DNA of 28,662 nucleotides from a virus. Positions within the stretch are counted from its first letter, which is position 1. Every line of letters starts with the position of its first letter. This document shows, piece by piece, positions 5,509 through 12,252 of this stretch. A program made the translations under genes and the position numbers. Where the stretch lies: the IMG/VR virus record IMGVR_UViG_3300042460_000110, positions 1-28,662 of that record; one strand, 5' to 3'. The notes beneath the pieces were generated by a model. That model was not told where the DNA came from and made no database searches. It saw only the letters and a list, made by a program, of their open reading frames with translations.

Positions 5509-5806
5509 CGATAGCCACGACCTCTACATTCGCGAAAAGCAGCTTATGCTTGCAGGTACTGCGATGTGGTTGGCGAAGCAAGCAGCAGACAAAGCAAACG
5601 GCAGGGAGGTACAGGATGACCTACTGCACCACGTTATGAGTTGCCATTACGCAGACCTACTCTTGCAGCAGTTTATTGACTACCGCCAATTCACCGAAGG
5701 CAAGATGAACGAGATGTACTTGGCAAACGCCAAGCTGCGAGTTGATAGCGAGCAGATGCACTACGAGATACAACGCCTGCAAGGGATAATAGAGGACAAC
5801 CTATGA
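5477..5806 (+). CDS. Hypothetical helical protein, 109 aa
   Basis: It overlaps the ATPase gene by 32 nt and the next gene by 4 nt (ATGA). The product appears wholly helical, with a possible coiled coil near the C-terminus (NAKLRVDSEQMHYEIQRLQGIIEDN). Two His/Cys residues occur in HHVMSCHYADLL. No family recognised. Tight coupling to the replication ATPase suggests an accessory factor, but nothing in the sequence proves it. Confidence 0.65.
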   Translation: MKPLRAMYPSDDSHDLYIREKQLMLAGTAMWLAKQAADKANGREVQDDLLHHVMSCHYADLLLQQFIDYRQFTEGKMNEMYLANAKLRVDSEQMHYEIQRLQGIIEDNL

Positions 5807-6030
5807 GGCAGATTCTATCTCCCTTTCAGAAGTACGAATGCTTTGCAGTAGATGGGGTGGACTACCTCGTGGTGGACTACACTATCGTACAAGACAAAGA
5901 TGACAATTTAGTGGAATGGGCGAGTGAGATGAAGTTTAAGAGACTTTCAGACCACAAGCACTTCACTATGCCGATAACTAAAATAATAACCAATTACAAC
6001 GAGGGCAGAGCGAAACGCTGCAAATGCTAA
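5803..6030 (+). CDS. Hypothetical protein, 75 aa
   Basis: It is coupled to its neighbours by an ATGA overlap upstream and a TAATG overlap downstream. It looks beta-rich (YECFAVDGVDYLVVDYTIVQ) with a basic C-terminus containing two Cys (RAKRCKC). No recognised domain. Confidence 0.65.
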   Translation: MRQILSPFQKYECFAVDGVDYLVVDYTIVQDKDDNLVEWASEMKFKRLSDHKHFTMPITKIITNYNEGRAKRCKC

Positions 6031-6443
6031 TGAGACCATTTGAAATACGCCAATTAAAAGTATCTAAAGAACAGTACTATGCCCGTCTTGGGTTTCAAGA
6101 CAATGGAAGCCGTGCGCATAAAGAATCCACCGCAAGAGCAGCATTCGTATCAGCATTCCGCAACCACGCCACCCTGCACGAGTTGGGTGAGGCCATAGAC
6201 AAAGACCATAGCTCGGTAGCCTATGCGGTAAGGATGCACAAAGACCGCCTTATCTACGGGGACTATCAGCACTATTACAAGGTAGCTTGCTGCGTTTTGG
6301 AGGAGAACCCTATGGCCTGCATTGACAAGCCCGACTTTCAATCTTTAGAATTGGAATTAAATAAACTCAACGAAGTCGTTGCGGAGTTATCTAAATACAA
6401 GGAATTGTATCTAACTCTTAAACGCACATTTGATGAATTTTAA
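6030..6443 (+). CDS. DnaA domain-IV-like DNA-binding protein
   Basis: The start at 6030 overlaps the previous stop (TAATG); an in-frame ATG at 6024 is also possible. Residues ~33-70 resemble the DNA-binding domain IV of DnaA: ARAAFVSAFRN, then LGEAIDKDHSSVAYAVRMHK, where DKDHSSV (58-63) corresponds to DnaA's GRDHTTV signature that contacts the DnaA box. The C-terminal half is a predicted coiled coil (LELNKLNEVVAELSKYKELYLTLK). No AAA+ domain is present. It may bind DnaA-box-like sites in the phage or host origin and regulate initiation. The motif is seen; the role is inferred. Confidence 0.65.
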   Translation: MRPFEIRQLKVSKEQYYARLGFQDNGSRAHKESTARAAFVSAFRNHATLHELGEAIDKDHSSVAYAVRMHKDRLIYGDYQHYYKVACCVLEENPMACIDKPDFQSLELELNKLNEVVAELSKYKELYLTLKRTFDEF

Positions 6444-6591
6444 CGTAGGACTTTACCCAATCTATGGGCTTGTAGTTGGGGCTAATTGGTCAAAGACCGA
6501 TTACCTTGAGGAAGATATTGTGATGCACACAGTTCAGTTTGCCCTGTTTGTGATAATCGTAGAAATCACTTGGGACTCCTCGCAGTATTAG
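6433..6591 (+). CDS. Small membrane-associated protein, 52 aa
   Basis: The ATG overlaps the end of the previous gene by 11 nt, in another frame. The product starts MNFNVGLYPIYGLVVGANW, has a short acidic middle (YLEEDIV), then a hydrophobic segment (VQFALFVIIVEITW). I have seen similar small proteins before sigma-like genes in Bacteroidetes phages, without known function. It overlaps the next gene by 22 nt. Confidence 0.6.
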   Translation: MNFNVGLYPIYGLVVGANWSKTDYLEEDIVMHTVQFALFVIIVEITWDSSQY

Positions 6592-7106
6592 CAAAGCGGC
6601 AAACCGATTGGATTCGGATGTGCAAGAGCTTCGGGGCGAGTGATGACCTTGCTCAAGAGCTTGTGCAGGAGATGTACGTTAGGTTGTACAAATATGTGGA
6701 TGATGCCGAGAAGATAATGTACAACGAAACGGAGGTGAACACCTTCTTTGTCTACGTTACGCTCCGCAATATGTACGCTACCTTAATGCGCCAACGGGCA
6801 AGATTTGAATTTGTAGACGTAGACATCCTTGAGGAGTTTATCTTTGAAGATACTAACGAAGATGCAGAGGTGCAACTCATCCAACTCTACGATAGGGTAT
6901 GGTCAACCCAAACCGATTGGCATTGGTACGACAAAAAGATATTTGCCCTGTACCACAACACCGATATGAGCATCCGTACTTTAGCGGATGAGACCAAGAT
7001 TTCAGCACGTTCAATTTTCAACACACTAAAAAATGCAAGAGAGCGAATCCAAGAAGACTGCCAAGACACCTACCAAGCGTACAAAGAAGCCAAGCGGCTT
7101 GGGTGA
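6570..7106 (+). CDS. Sigma-70-like RNA polymerase factor (ECF-type)
   Basis: 178 residues from a TTG start. I keep the TTG because LAKRQTDWIRMCKSFG before the first ATG reads as part of the domain. Region 2-like helix: GASDDLAQELVQEMYVRLYKYV (22-43) and the segment to MRQRARFEF (about 80). Region 4-like helix-turn-helix: SIRTLADETKISARSIFNTLKNARERI (134-160). This two-domain layout is that of small alternative sigma factors. A phage-encoded sigma could redirect host polymerase to phage promoters, for example the late genes. The following gene overlaps its last 74 nt. Confidence 0.75.
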   Translation: MGLLAVLAKRQTDWIRMCKSFGASDDLAQELVQEMYVRLYKYVDDAEKIMYNETEVNTFFVYVTLRNMYATLMRQRARFEFVDVDILEEFIFEDTNEDAEVQLIQLYDRVWSTQTDWHWYDKKIFALYHNTDMSIRTLADETKISARSIFNTLKNARERIQEDCQDTYQAYKEAKRLG

Positions 7107-7431
7107 TACCATTGAGCAAATCACAAGTGCCACAGGCATCAAGGCTGCGGTGGATTGGTTTAGCGAAGCAACGGGAGTTGACTGCGGTTGTGATGCCCGT
7201 AAGGAGAAACTCAACAAGCTATTCCGTTACAGAAAGCCTGAATGCTTAACCAAAGAAGAATACGAGTTTGTCGGCAAGATGCGAGGCAGGAACACCGTGA
7301 CTGCGATTGAACAGACGGAAGTGAATAGAATCTACAACCGAGTATTCAAAGACTCCGTGAAGCCAACTAACTGTGGCTCTTGCTTGAGAGGTAGGTTGCA
7401 GGAGCTTGAGACCCTTTACAACGCCTATTAG
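7033..7431 (+). CDS. Phage protein with Cys motifs, 132 aa
   Basis: It overlaps the sigma-like gene by 74 nt. The N-terminus is a Lys/Thr/Pro-rich linker (SKKTAKTPTKRTKKPSGLGD). The middle has GIKAAVDWFSEATGVDCGCDARKEKLNKLF and the end NCGSCLRGRLQELE. Cys at 51, 53, 71, 114 and 117 could bind a metal. Similar proteins recur next to phage sigma/nuclease genes in Bacteroidetes phages; function unknown. Its stop overlaps the next GTG start. Confidence 0.65.
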   Translation: MQESESKKTAKTPTKRTKKPSGLGDTIEQITSATGIKAAVDWFSEATGVDCGCDARKEKLNKLFRYRKPECLTKEEYEFVGKMRGRNTVTAIEQTEVNRIYNRVFKDSVKPTNCGSCLRGRLQELETLYNAY

Positions 7432-8066
7432 TGTTTTATACTATTGACATACCCAACACCTTATTTAGTGAGCTTAACAAGAACTCACAGATAAACCAAT
7501 TCTTTGGCAAGGTGTATGTCGGTGAGTGTATGAGGTTGATTTCTGATTACTATGAGAGCACCACCCTAAACACACAAGAAGGGTGGCAAGAATACTACAA
7601 GGAGATGCAAGGCTTCGCAGGTTTGACTGTTGTATTTGAAGAACTAAAGAGCAGGCTCCCGAATGTTGAGGAGCAACAGATTAAAAAATACATTTGGCAT
7701 CGTGTAATCGGTCAGACTTGGAACGGATACCAAAAGGAGCTAATCGTGGTAAAGGAGCTGAACGCAGCGTTCCCCGACGCGCACTTCAAGAAGACCACCT
7801 TTAACATTGACCACGACTACTGCATTGATGCGGAGATGTTCTTCAACAAAACCCTGATGCTTGGCTTGCAGATAAAGCCTGAATCCTACAAGGCGATGGG
7901 TAGCCCCTACCAACTCCGAGCAAAGGAGGCGCATCGTGCAAAAAACGAGCGCTACAAGCAAGAGTTTGCACCTTATGTGTACGTTTACTACGGCAAGGAT
8001 GGTATCTTGGATAAGGAGCAACTCTACAATCAGATAGACCTGTTCCTGCACTACACAAATAATTAA
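7431..8066 (+). CDS. MjaI-like PD-(D/E)XK restriction endonuclease homologue
   Basis: 211 residues from GTG 7431, which overlaps the previous stop (TAGTG). The likely nuclease core is TWNGYQKELIVVKEL (E103), FNIDHDYCID (D127, D133) and GLQIKP (Q147, K149), an E...D...QxK variant of the PD-(D/E)XK fold as in the MjaI family. No cognate methyltransferase adjoins it. It may cut host or competing phage DNA, while phage DNA could be protected by the Mom-type modification encoded at 12825. The family call is from motif reading; the substrate is unknown. A terminator overlaps its stop. Confidence 0.6.
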   Translation: MFYTIDIPNTLFSELNKNSQINQFFGKVYVGECMRLISDYYESTTLNTQEGWQEYYKEMQGFAGLTVVFEELKSRLPNVEEQQIKKYIWHRVIGQTWNGYQKELIVVKELNAAFPDAHFKKTTFNIDHDYCIDAEMFFNKTLMLGLQIKPESYKAMGSPYQLRAKEAHRAKNERYKQEFAPYVYVYYGKDGILDKEQLYNQIDLFLHYTNN

Positions 8067-8085
8067 GGGCGAAAGCTCTTTTTTT
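8066..8085 (+). terminator. Intrinsic terminator after the MjaI-like gene
   Basis: AGGGC-GAAA-GCTCT forms a 5-bp stem with one G-T wobble and a GNRA loop, followed by seven T (8079-8085). The stem begins at the stop codon. Confidence 0.7.
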
Positions 8086-8105
8086 ATTTATTTTTTCTTT
8101 GAGTG

Positions 8106-8134
8106 TTGGTAATTCAAAAAGTTTTGTATATTTG
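8106..8134 (+). promoter_or_regulatory. Promoter TTGG-N17-TATATTTG
   Basis: TATATTTG at 8127-8134 is a perfect Bacteroidetes -7 box, with TTGG at 8106-8109 as a candidate upstream element (17-nt spacing). TAATACCAATCAG, a 12/13 match to the leader motif, follows at 8144-8156, just before ATG 8158. It would drive the small-gene operon 8158-9687. Confidence 0.65.
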
Positions 8135-8157
8135 ACAAACATTTAATACCAATCAGA

Positions 8158-8250
8158 ATGAAACTACTACTTAAAAACATCACTTACTTCTGCGCTCTTG
8201 CGCTGACGTTTTGGGCATACCTATGGACTCTTGAACTTCTTGGGATATGA
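8158..8250 (+). CDS. Small membrane peptide, 30 aa
   Basis: It directly follows the promoter and leader motif and overlaps the next ATG (ATGA). MKLLLKN is followed by a single hydrophobic helix (ITYFCALALTFWAYLWTLELLGI) with almost no tail. Size and promoter-proximal position fit an early host-takeover or membrane-effector peptide. Evidence for expression is context only. Confidence 0.5.
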   Translation: MKLLLKNITYFCALALTFWAYLWTLELLGI

Positions 8251-8573
8251 TATTCACATACAACGACCTGAAGTTTTGGCTCGAAGATGCCGACCTACTA
8301 CCGCAGTCTTATTGGGATGCCCTTGAGGACTACAACCCCGATGACAAGAACTCCGATGAGATTCTTGCCAAGTGGCTCGGCTTTGCCCACGTTGCTGACT
8401 TCTACGAGTACGAGATGCAAATCACCTATGTTGAGGAGTCATACAACGAGGATGGATATACCAACACCACCGCATACCCCACGACATCCATTTACAGGGA
8501 TATACCAAACCTTGCCGATGACATCTACATCAAGTGGATGAATTGGGCAACTCAAGTCGCATCCGAAGAATAA
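8247..8573 (+). CDS. Strongly acidic hypothetical protein, 108 aa
   Basis: It carries 13 Asp and 10 Glu against 4 Lys and 1 Arg, a net charge near -18, together with many Trp and Tyr (FWLEDADLLPQSYWDALEDYNPDD). No catalytic motif or known domain is visible. Size, charge and early position resemble DNA-mimic anti-restriction proteins (T7 Ocr is similar in length), but fold similarity cannot be judged. It is translationally coupled to the membrane peptide upstream. Confidence 0.65.
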   Translation: MIFTYNDLKFWLEDADLLPQSYWDALEDYNPDDKNSDEILAKWLGFAHVADFYEYEMQITYVEESYNEDGYTNTTAYPTTSIYRDIPNLADDIYIKWMNWATQVASEE

Positions 8574-8588
8574 TTAAAACCAATCAAA

Positions 8589-8771
8589 ATGAAATACGAA
8601 ACTATCTCCCAACTACTCCGACAACTGAAGTCGGCAGACATATCCGAATCAATCTTAAAAGACATAGAACTGATTGAGAAAGTCACCTTGCGTATGGCCT
8701 ACCACGATGCCCTGCTTCGTGTTCCCTTTGACCAATGGTACGAAGCAACATTCAAAACAGAAACAAAATGA
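8589..8771 (+). CDS. Hypothetical protein, 60 aa
   Basis: It is preceded by the leader motif TAAAACCAATCAA with ATG two bases later. Predicted helical (YETISQLLRQLKSADISESILKDIELIEKVTLRM). It overlaps the nuclease gene by 4 nt (ATGA). No family recognised. Confidence 0.6.
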   Translation: MKYETISQLLRQLKSADISESILKDIELIEKVTLRMAYHDALLRVPFDQWYEATFKTETK

Positions 8772-9538
8772 AAATAATAGAACTTTTAGATGGCAGCACT
8801 TGGGATATGGAGACAATCCTTGAGAAGATGCACGATGATGACTTTTACTACGGGGTACTCGGCAAGAACGCCCTATCCTCCTCTGCTTGTAAGCTGCTGC
8901 TGACATCACCAAAGACGTACCACTACGTTACGAAGTACGGCAGCGAGGACTCCGATGCGTTTGCAGTAGGCAGACTCGTTCACCTTATGACTTTAGAGCC
9001 TCACAAAGTAGCAGACTACGAAGTGATTGAGGTGCAAAGCAAGAACGCAAAGGCTTGGCAGGATGCTAAGGGCAAGCGTAACCTCTGCACTCGTAAGGAG
9101 TACAACGAGGCTCAACGCATCTCTGATGCGCTCCTGCGTAACGAGAACGTGCTTGGTCTTATCACAGGCTGCGAGTTTGAGGTACCCAAGATTGGAATGA
9201 TTGGCGGCCTGCCCTTTAGGGCGAAGGCTGACATCTACGCTGATGGTTTTCTCGCAGACATCAAAAGTACTCAAGACCTCCGAGCCTTCCCTTATTCAGC
9301 TCAAAAATATGGTTATGACGTACAAGCGTTTATCTACACCCGATTATTCGGAGTGCCGATTGATAAGTTTTTCTTCATCGCTATTGACAAAGGAAGCCTT
9401 GACATAGGCATCTACTCTGTCAGCCCTGAGTTCGTGGCACAGGGTGAGCGTAAGACTATGGAGGCTATTGAAATGTACAAGCAGTTCTTTATCTTGGGTG
9501 AGGACTTGGATTCGTACACCATAGTTGGCACGTTATGA
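8768..9538 (+). CDS. PD-(D/E)XK exonuclease (exodeoxyribonuclease VIII/Cas4-like)
   Basis: The start at ATG 8768 overlaps the previous stop; the open frame extends to 8735 but within that gene. 256 residues. Motifs of the phage PDDEXK (DUF3799-type, RecE/YqaJ-related) nucleases are present: ALSSSACKLLLTSP near the start, AVGRLVHLMTLEP (H72), CEFEVP (E138), RAKADIY (D155), LADIKS (D164, K166) and the downstream YGYDVQAFIY motif. Such enzymes are 5'-3' dsDNA exonucleases in phage recombination or replication. It is probably partnered with the ssDNA-binding-like protein; no RecT/Redbeta annealase is visible in the window. Confidence 0.82.
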   Translation: MKIIELLDGSTWDMETILEKMHDDDFYYGVLGKNALSSSACKLLLTSPKTYHYVTKYGSEDSDAFAVGRLVHLMTLEPHKVADYEVIEVQSKNAKAWQDAKGKRNLCTRKEYNEAQRISDALLRNENVLGLITGCEFEVPKIGMIGGLPFRAKADIYADGFLADIKSTQDLRAFPYSAQKYGYDVQAFIYTRLFGVPIDKFFFIAIDKGSLDIGIYSVSPEFVAQGERKTMEAIEMYKQFFILGEDLDSYTIVGTL

Positions 9539-9687
9539 CCGACATCACCAAATGCTCGGGCGAAGGTTGCCCACTAAAAGAAACGTGCTACCGATTCACC
9601 GCACCTGCCGAAATGTACCAATCGTTCTTTGTTGGCGTACCTGTCAAGCACGGCCAATGCGAATACTATTGGAACACCAAACTTTAA
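9535..9687 (+). CDS. Small four-Cys (zinc-ribbon-like) protein, 50 aa
   Basis: The ATG overlaps the nuclease stop (ATGA). Cys at 7, 12, 18 and 43 (KCSGEGCPLKETC ... GQCEYYW) suggest a metal-binding knot. The TKCSGEGCPLKETCYRFTAP pattern is one I associate with a recurrent tiny family after phage exonucleases in Bacteroidetes phages, of unknown function. It may be a partner or regulator of the exonuclease. Confidence 0.65.
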   Translation: MTDITKCSGEGCPLKETCYRFTAPAEMYQSFFVGVPVKHGQCEYYWNTKL

Positions 9688-9689
9688 CA

Positions 9690-9717
9690 TAAAACCAATC
9701 GTTGCATTTTTTGCAAC
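9690..9717 (+). promoter_or_regulatory. Leader motif followed by hairpin
   Basis: TAAAACCAATC at 9690-9700 is followed immediately by GTTGCA-TTTTT-TGCAAC (9701-9717), a perfect 6-bp stem with a 5-nt loop. ATG 9738 follows after 20 nt. Unlike the other copies, the motif here is separated from the start by structure, so it may act as an RNA switch or weak attenuator. Confidence 0.45.
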
Positions 9718-9737
9718 ACCTCAAATATCAAAGAATA

Positions 9738-9878
9738 ATGCAAGACCAATTTATGAGGATAGCAATGGCGCAGCTCCGTAGCACCTACCCCTTCAAGCCC
9801 CAACGCAGAGCAGTAGCTGCTCGGATGTGGGTAAAGTTTCTTGACCGAAATGAGAAAAGGCAAGGCATCAACAATTAG
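9738..9878 (+). CDS. Small basic protein, 46 aa
   Basis: ATG follows an A-rich leader (AAAGAATA). The peptide MQDQFMRIAMAQLRSTYPF is followed by KPQRRAVAARMWVKFLDRNEKRQ, amphipathic and Arg-rich. No family recognised. It overlaps the next basic gene by 29 nt in another frame. Confidence 0.5.
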   Translation: MQDQFMRIAMAQLRSTYPFKPQRRAVAARMWVKFLDRNEKRQGINN

Positions 9879-10023
9879 GTATAAAGCCAAGAGGCGTAAA
9901 ACGAAAGGAATGCCTAAAGGCTACGCTGCGAAGTGTCTTGCTGAACAAAGAGAAAAGGATAGACCACCAATTATAAAGCGCAGACCTAAAGATGAACACA
10001 ACGACACAGAACAATATGATTAG
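9850..10023 (+). CDS. Small very basic protein, 57 aa
   Basis: I choose ATG 9850 (MRKGKASTIRYKAKRRKTK). Lys and Arg make up about a third of residues, with an acidic end (KDEHNDTEQYD). It is probably nucleic-acid binding, but no domain is identifiable. It overlaps both neighbours, which is normal in this genome but also lowers certainty. Confidence 0.45.
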   Translation: MRKGKASTIRYKAKRRKTKGMPKGYAAKCLAEQREKDRPPIIKRRPKDEHNDTEQYD

Positions 10024-10954
10024 ACCATTCGTTCTTGCGTTCCACAAGCAGAATTCGGGCGTATCGCACCACAGGACATTTGCACCCTTGATATGCCACA
10101 AGGGAGTAGATGTTTTTTTCATTGAGAAGATAACGGATATTGACCCTGAGATATGGCCGAAGGTTACTCACATCTTTACCTCACGGATATTCCCCGTTGA
10201 GCCGTTTGATGACTTTGTAAAGCTCTGCCGTAAGGAAGGCATCAAGCTAATCGTTGACAATGATGATTGGTGGGTACTGCCTCCTACCCATCCTTTGCTT
10301 GGGGTATATTCAGACCAAATGAAGATGAAGATTATTCGCTCTATGAAAGCAGCGGATGAGGTATGGGTAACCAACAAGCACCTCGCCTCAAAGGTCAAGA
10401 AGTACAATAGCAACATCCGAATCATCCCCAATGCAATCAGCGTAGCAACGTGGCAGGTAGAGAGAAAGCCAAGCGAAGAAGTGCGCTTTGGGTATATCGG
10501 AGGCAACCATCACGCAGCAGACGTAAAGGATTCCACAATCAACCTTGAAGGCTATCAAGGGTATGTCGCAGAGGTAGATGGCTACCCCGATATTATGAAG
10601 GCAAGCCATAGGCTGCCCACGATGCCACCAACACACTACCACAAGCTCTACGAGTTCTTTGATGTGAGCCTCGTGCCGCTTACGACATCTGAGTTTGCCA
10701 AGTGCAAGTCGCACCTAAAGATGCTTGAGGCAGGCTTTAGCAAATGCGCCTTGATAGTGAGCAACACACAACCCTATTCACCATACATCACAAAGGATAA
10801 CTGCATTGCCATCAAGCACCCAAGCGAATGGGCAGGAGCAATCAAGAGGCTAAAAGAAAACCCCAACCAAGTGGCTGACCTAACGGAATCGTTATACGAG
10901 TATGTGCAAGATTTCACAATGGACAAAATAAACGAACTGCGATGCTTTATATAG
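9992..10954 (+). CDS. Glycosyltransferase, GT-B fold, GT4-like
   Basis: 320 residues (ATG 10016, giving MIRPFVLAFHKQNSG, is an equally good start). GT-B features: an N-terminal half with GVSHHR near the acceptor loop, VDNDDWWVLPP, then EVWVTNKHLASKV and IRIIPNAIS at the domain linker. The C-terminal half has FGYIGGNHH and the donor site SHLKMLEAGFSKCALIVSN, where K238 and E246 fit the GT4 E-x7-E region. It would transfer a sugar from a nucleotide sugar. The acceptor could be a virion protein, host surface glycan or modified DNA; nothing in the sequence decides. It overlaps the next glycosyltransferase gene by 13 nt. Confidence 0.75.
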   Translation: MNTTTQNNMIRPFVLAFHKQNSGVSHHRTFAPLICHKGVDVFFIEKITDIDPEIWPKVTHIFTSRIFPVEPFDDFVKLCRKEGIKLIVDNDDWWVLPPTHPLLGVYSDQMKMKIIRSMKAADEVWVTNKHLASKVKKYNSNIRIIPNAISVATWQVERKPSEEVRFGYIGGNHHAADVKDSTINLEGYQGYVAEVDGYPDIMKASHRLPTMPPTHYHKLYEFFDVSLVPLTTSEFAKCKSHLKMLEAGFSKCALIVSNTQPYSPYITKDNCIAIKHPSEWAGAIKRLKENPNQVADLTESLYEYVQDFTMDKINELRCFI

Positions 10955-11469
10955 TCACGCCCTGCTCACGCCCTCATAACCTCGTTAGGCTAAAACAACA
11001 TATCCCTGCCTATGCAACGTGGGTGGTGATGATGGATGCTTCTGCCAACTACAAGGGAGCAACAAGCGCATCAATCACACACTACTCCACACGCACGGGA
11101 GATATGGGCAACCCCCTACGCAACGAGTTCCTTGACTTGTATGCTGACTCCTTTACCAAAGAGGATTGGGTTTACTATTTGGATGATGACAATGTGCTGC
11201 ACCCAAAGTTCCTTGAGGAGTGGAACAACCTAAACGGACTTGACTGCTCAATCGTAACGTGGGGGCAAGTAGGTAGGCTACGCCCTACCGACCAACCAAG
11301 AGTCGGCAACATAGATACCGCCTGCTATATGTTCAAGCCATACGACCTGCCCACCCTACGCTTTGAAATGACGTATGAGGCAGACGGTACCTTTGCTCAA
11401 GCAGCATCTCAGCAAGGAACACTTATCTGCGTAGAGCAGTACCTTTGTTATTACAACGCCCTAAAATGA
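10942..11469 (+). CDS. Small glycosyltransferase, GT-A fold
   Basis: 175 residues. It starts with LYIVTPCSRPHNLVRLKQHIP, a GT2-like nucleotide-sugar entry strand, and contains the metal-binding YLDDDN (D81-D83), then VTWGQVGRLRPTD and FEMTYEADGTFAQAA, consistent with a minimal GT-A domain. It overlaps the GT-B gene upstream and the methyltransferase downstream (ATGA). The three genes look like one small glycan- or base-modification operon. Confidence 0.7.
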   Translation: MLYIVTPCSRPHNLVRLKQHIPAYATWVVMMDASANYKGATSASITHYSTRTGDMGNPLRNEFLDLYADSFTKEDWVYYLDDDNVLHPKFLEEWNNLNGLDCSIVTWGQVGRLRPTDQPRVGNIDTACYMFKPYDLPTLRFEMTYEADGTFAQAASQQGTLICVEQYLCYYNALK

Positions 11470-11993
11470 AAACGAGCAAACAAATAGATGGGTGGTTTAA
11501 CCACCAAGCAGCATACGACTACCTCCTTGCCAATATGCCCGAAGACGGCACGTTTGTAGAGTTGGGGGCTTGGCTCGGTAAGTCATCGGCTTACCTATGC
11601 GACAAAGCAACATCCCAAGAAATAACAATCATTGATACTTGGAAGGGCTCACCAAACGAACTCACGACTACACATAAACTTGCAACGGAACAGAATATCT
11701 ACAATCTCTTTGTGGAGAATATGGGAGACCGCAAGTACAAGGCCATCAAAGCAACATCCAAAGCAGCATCAAAGAAGTTTGCCAACGAATCCCTTGACGT
11801 GGTATTCATAGACCTAACACATACGTATGAGGCGGTAAAGGAAGACATCAAGCTATGGCTACCCAAAGTAAAGAAGGGAGGCTTCATCGCAGGAGATGAC
11901 TACCACGAGAATTGGAAGGGAGTGATACAAGCCGTTGATGAGCTGCTGCCTCGTGCTTGGTTCATTGATGACTGTTGGATTTACCAAAGGTGA
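11466..11993 (+). CDS. Class I SAM-dependent methyltransferase
   Basis: 175 residues from ATG 11466. Motif I is FVELGAWLGKSSAYL (30-44), then ITIIDTWKG (D57), LDVVFIDLTHTYEAVKEDIKLWLPKVKKGG and FIAGDDYHENW. This fits the Methyltransf_24 group that often acts on small molecules or sugars. There is no DNA-methylase motif such as DPPY. Placed after two glycosyltransferases, it probably methylates a glycan or its precursor. Its last four bases overlap the HNH gene (GTGA). Confidence 0.8.
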   Translation: MKTSKQIDGWFNHQAAYDYLLANMPEDGTFVELGAWLGKSSAYLCDKATSQEITIIDTWKGSPNELTTTHKLATEQNIYNLFVENMGDRKYKAIKATSKAASKKFANESLDVVFIDLTHTYEAVKEDIKLWLPKVKKGGFIAGDDYHENWKGVIQAVDELLPRAWFIDDCWIYQR

Positions 11994-12250
11994 AGAACCA
12001 TACAAAGGTCTACCTCAAAGGGATGGGCTACTCCACAACTGACTTTATACCTTGCGAGGTATGTCAAGGCCAATCGCAAGACATACACCACATAGAATCA
12101 CGCGGAATGGGTGGAAGCAAAATTGCTGATACCATAGAAAACCTGATGGCTCTATGCCGAGCTTGCCACGTTGCATACGGGGATATTAAAGAATGGAAGG
12201 AGCGACTTCAAGCAACACACAACCACCACCTATCAAAAAGAGTTATTTAG
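11990..12250 (+). CDS. HNH endonuclease
   Basis: I use GTG 11990 because it overlaps the methyltransferase stop; TTG 11975 would also be in frame. 86 residues. The HNH fold is clear: C22-x2-C25 (PCEVCQG), DIHHIE (H33, H34), ENLMALC (N51), C56-x2-C59-H60. The structural zinc Cys pairs and the ββα-metal catalytic His/Asn are intact. HNH proteins lie close to terminases in many phages and assist packaging cleavage, so that is likely; a free-standing homing nuclease is the alternative. Confidence 0.82.
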   Translation: MKNHTKVYLKGMGYSTTDFIPCEVCQGQSQDIHHIESRGMGGSKIADTIENLMALCRACHVAYGDIKEWKERLQATHNHHLSKRVI

Positions 12251-12252
12251 TT

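Noticed and set aside
7843-8142. Minus-strand frames opposite the MjaI-like nuclease
   Set aside because: No family resemblance or start context; they cross a terminator and promoter used by + strand genes.
8287-8541. 84-aa Thr/Pro/Arg-rich frame inside the acidic protein gene
   Set aside because: Looks like a frame shadow of the acidic ORF (Asp codons read as Thr/Met), with no coupled start.
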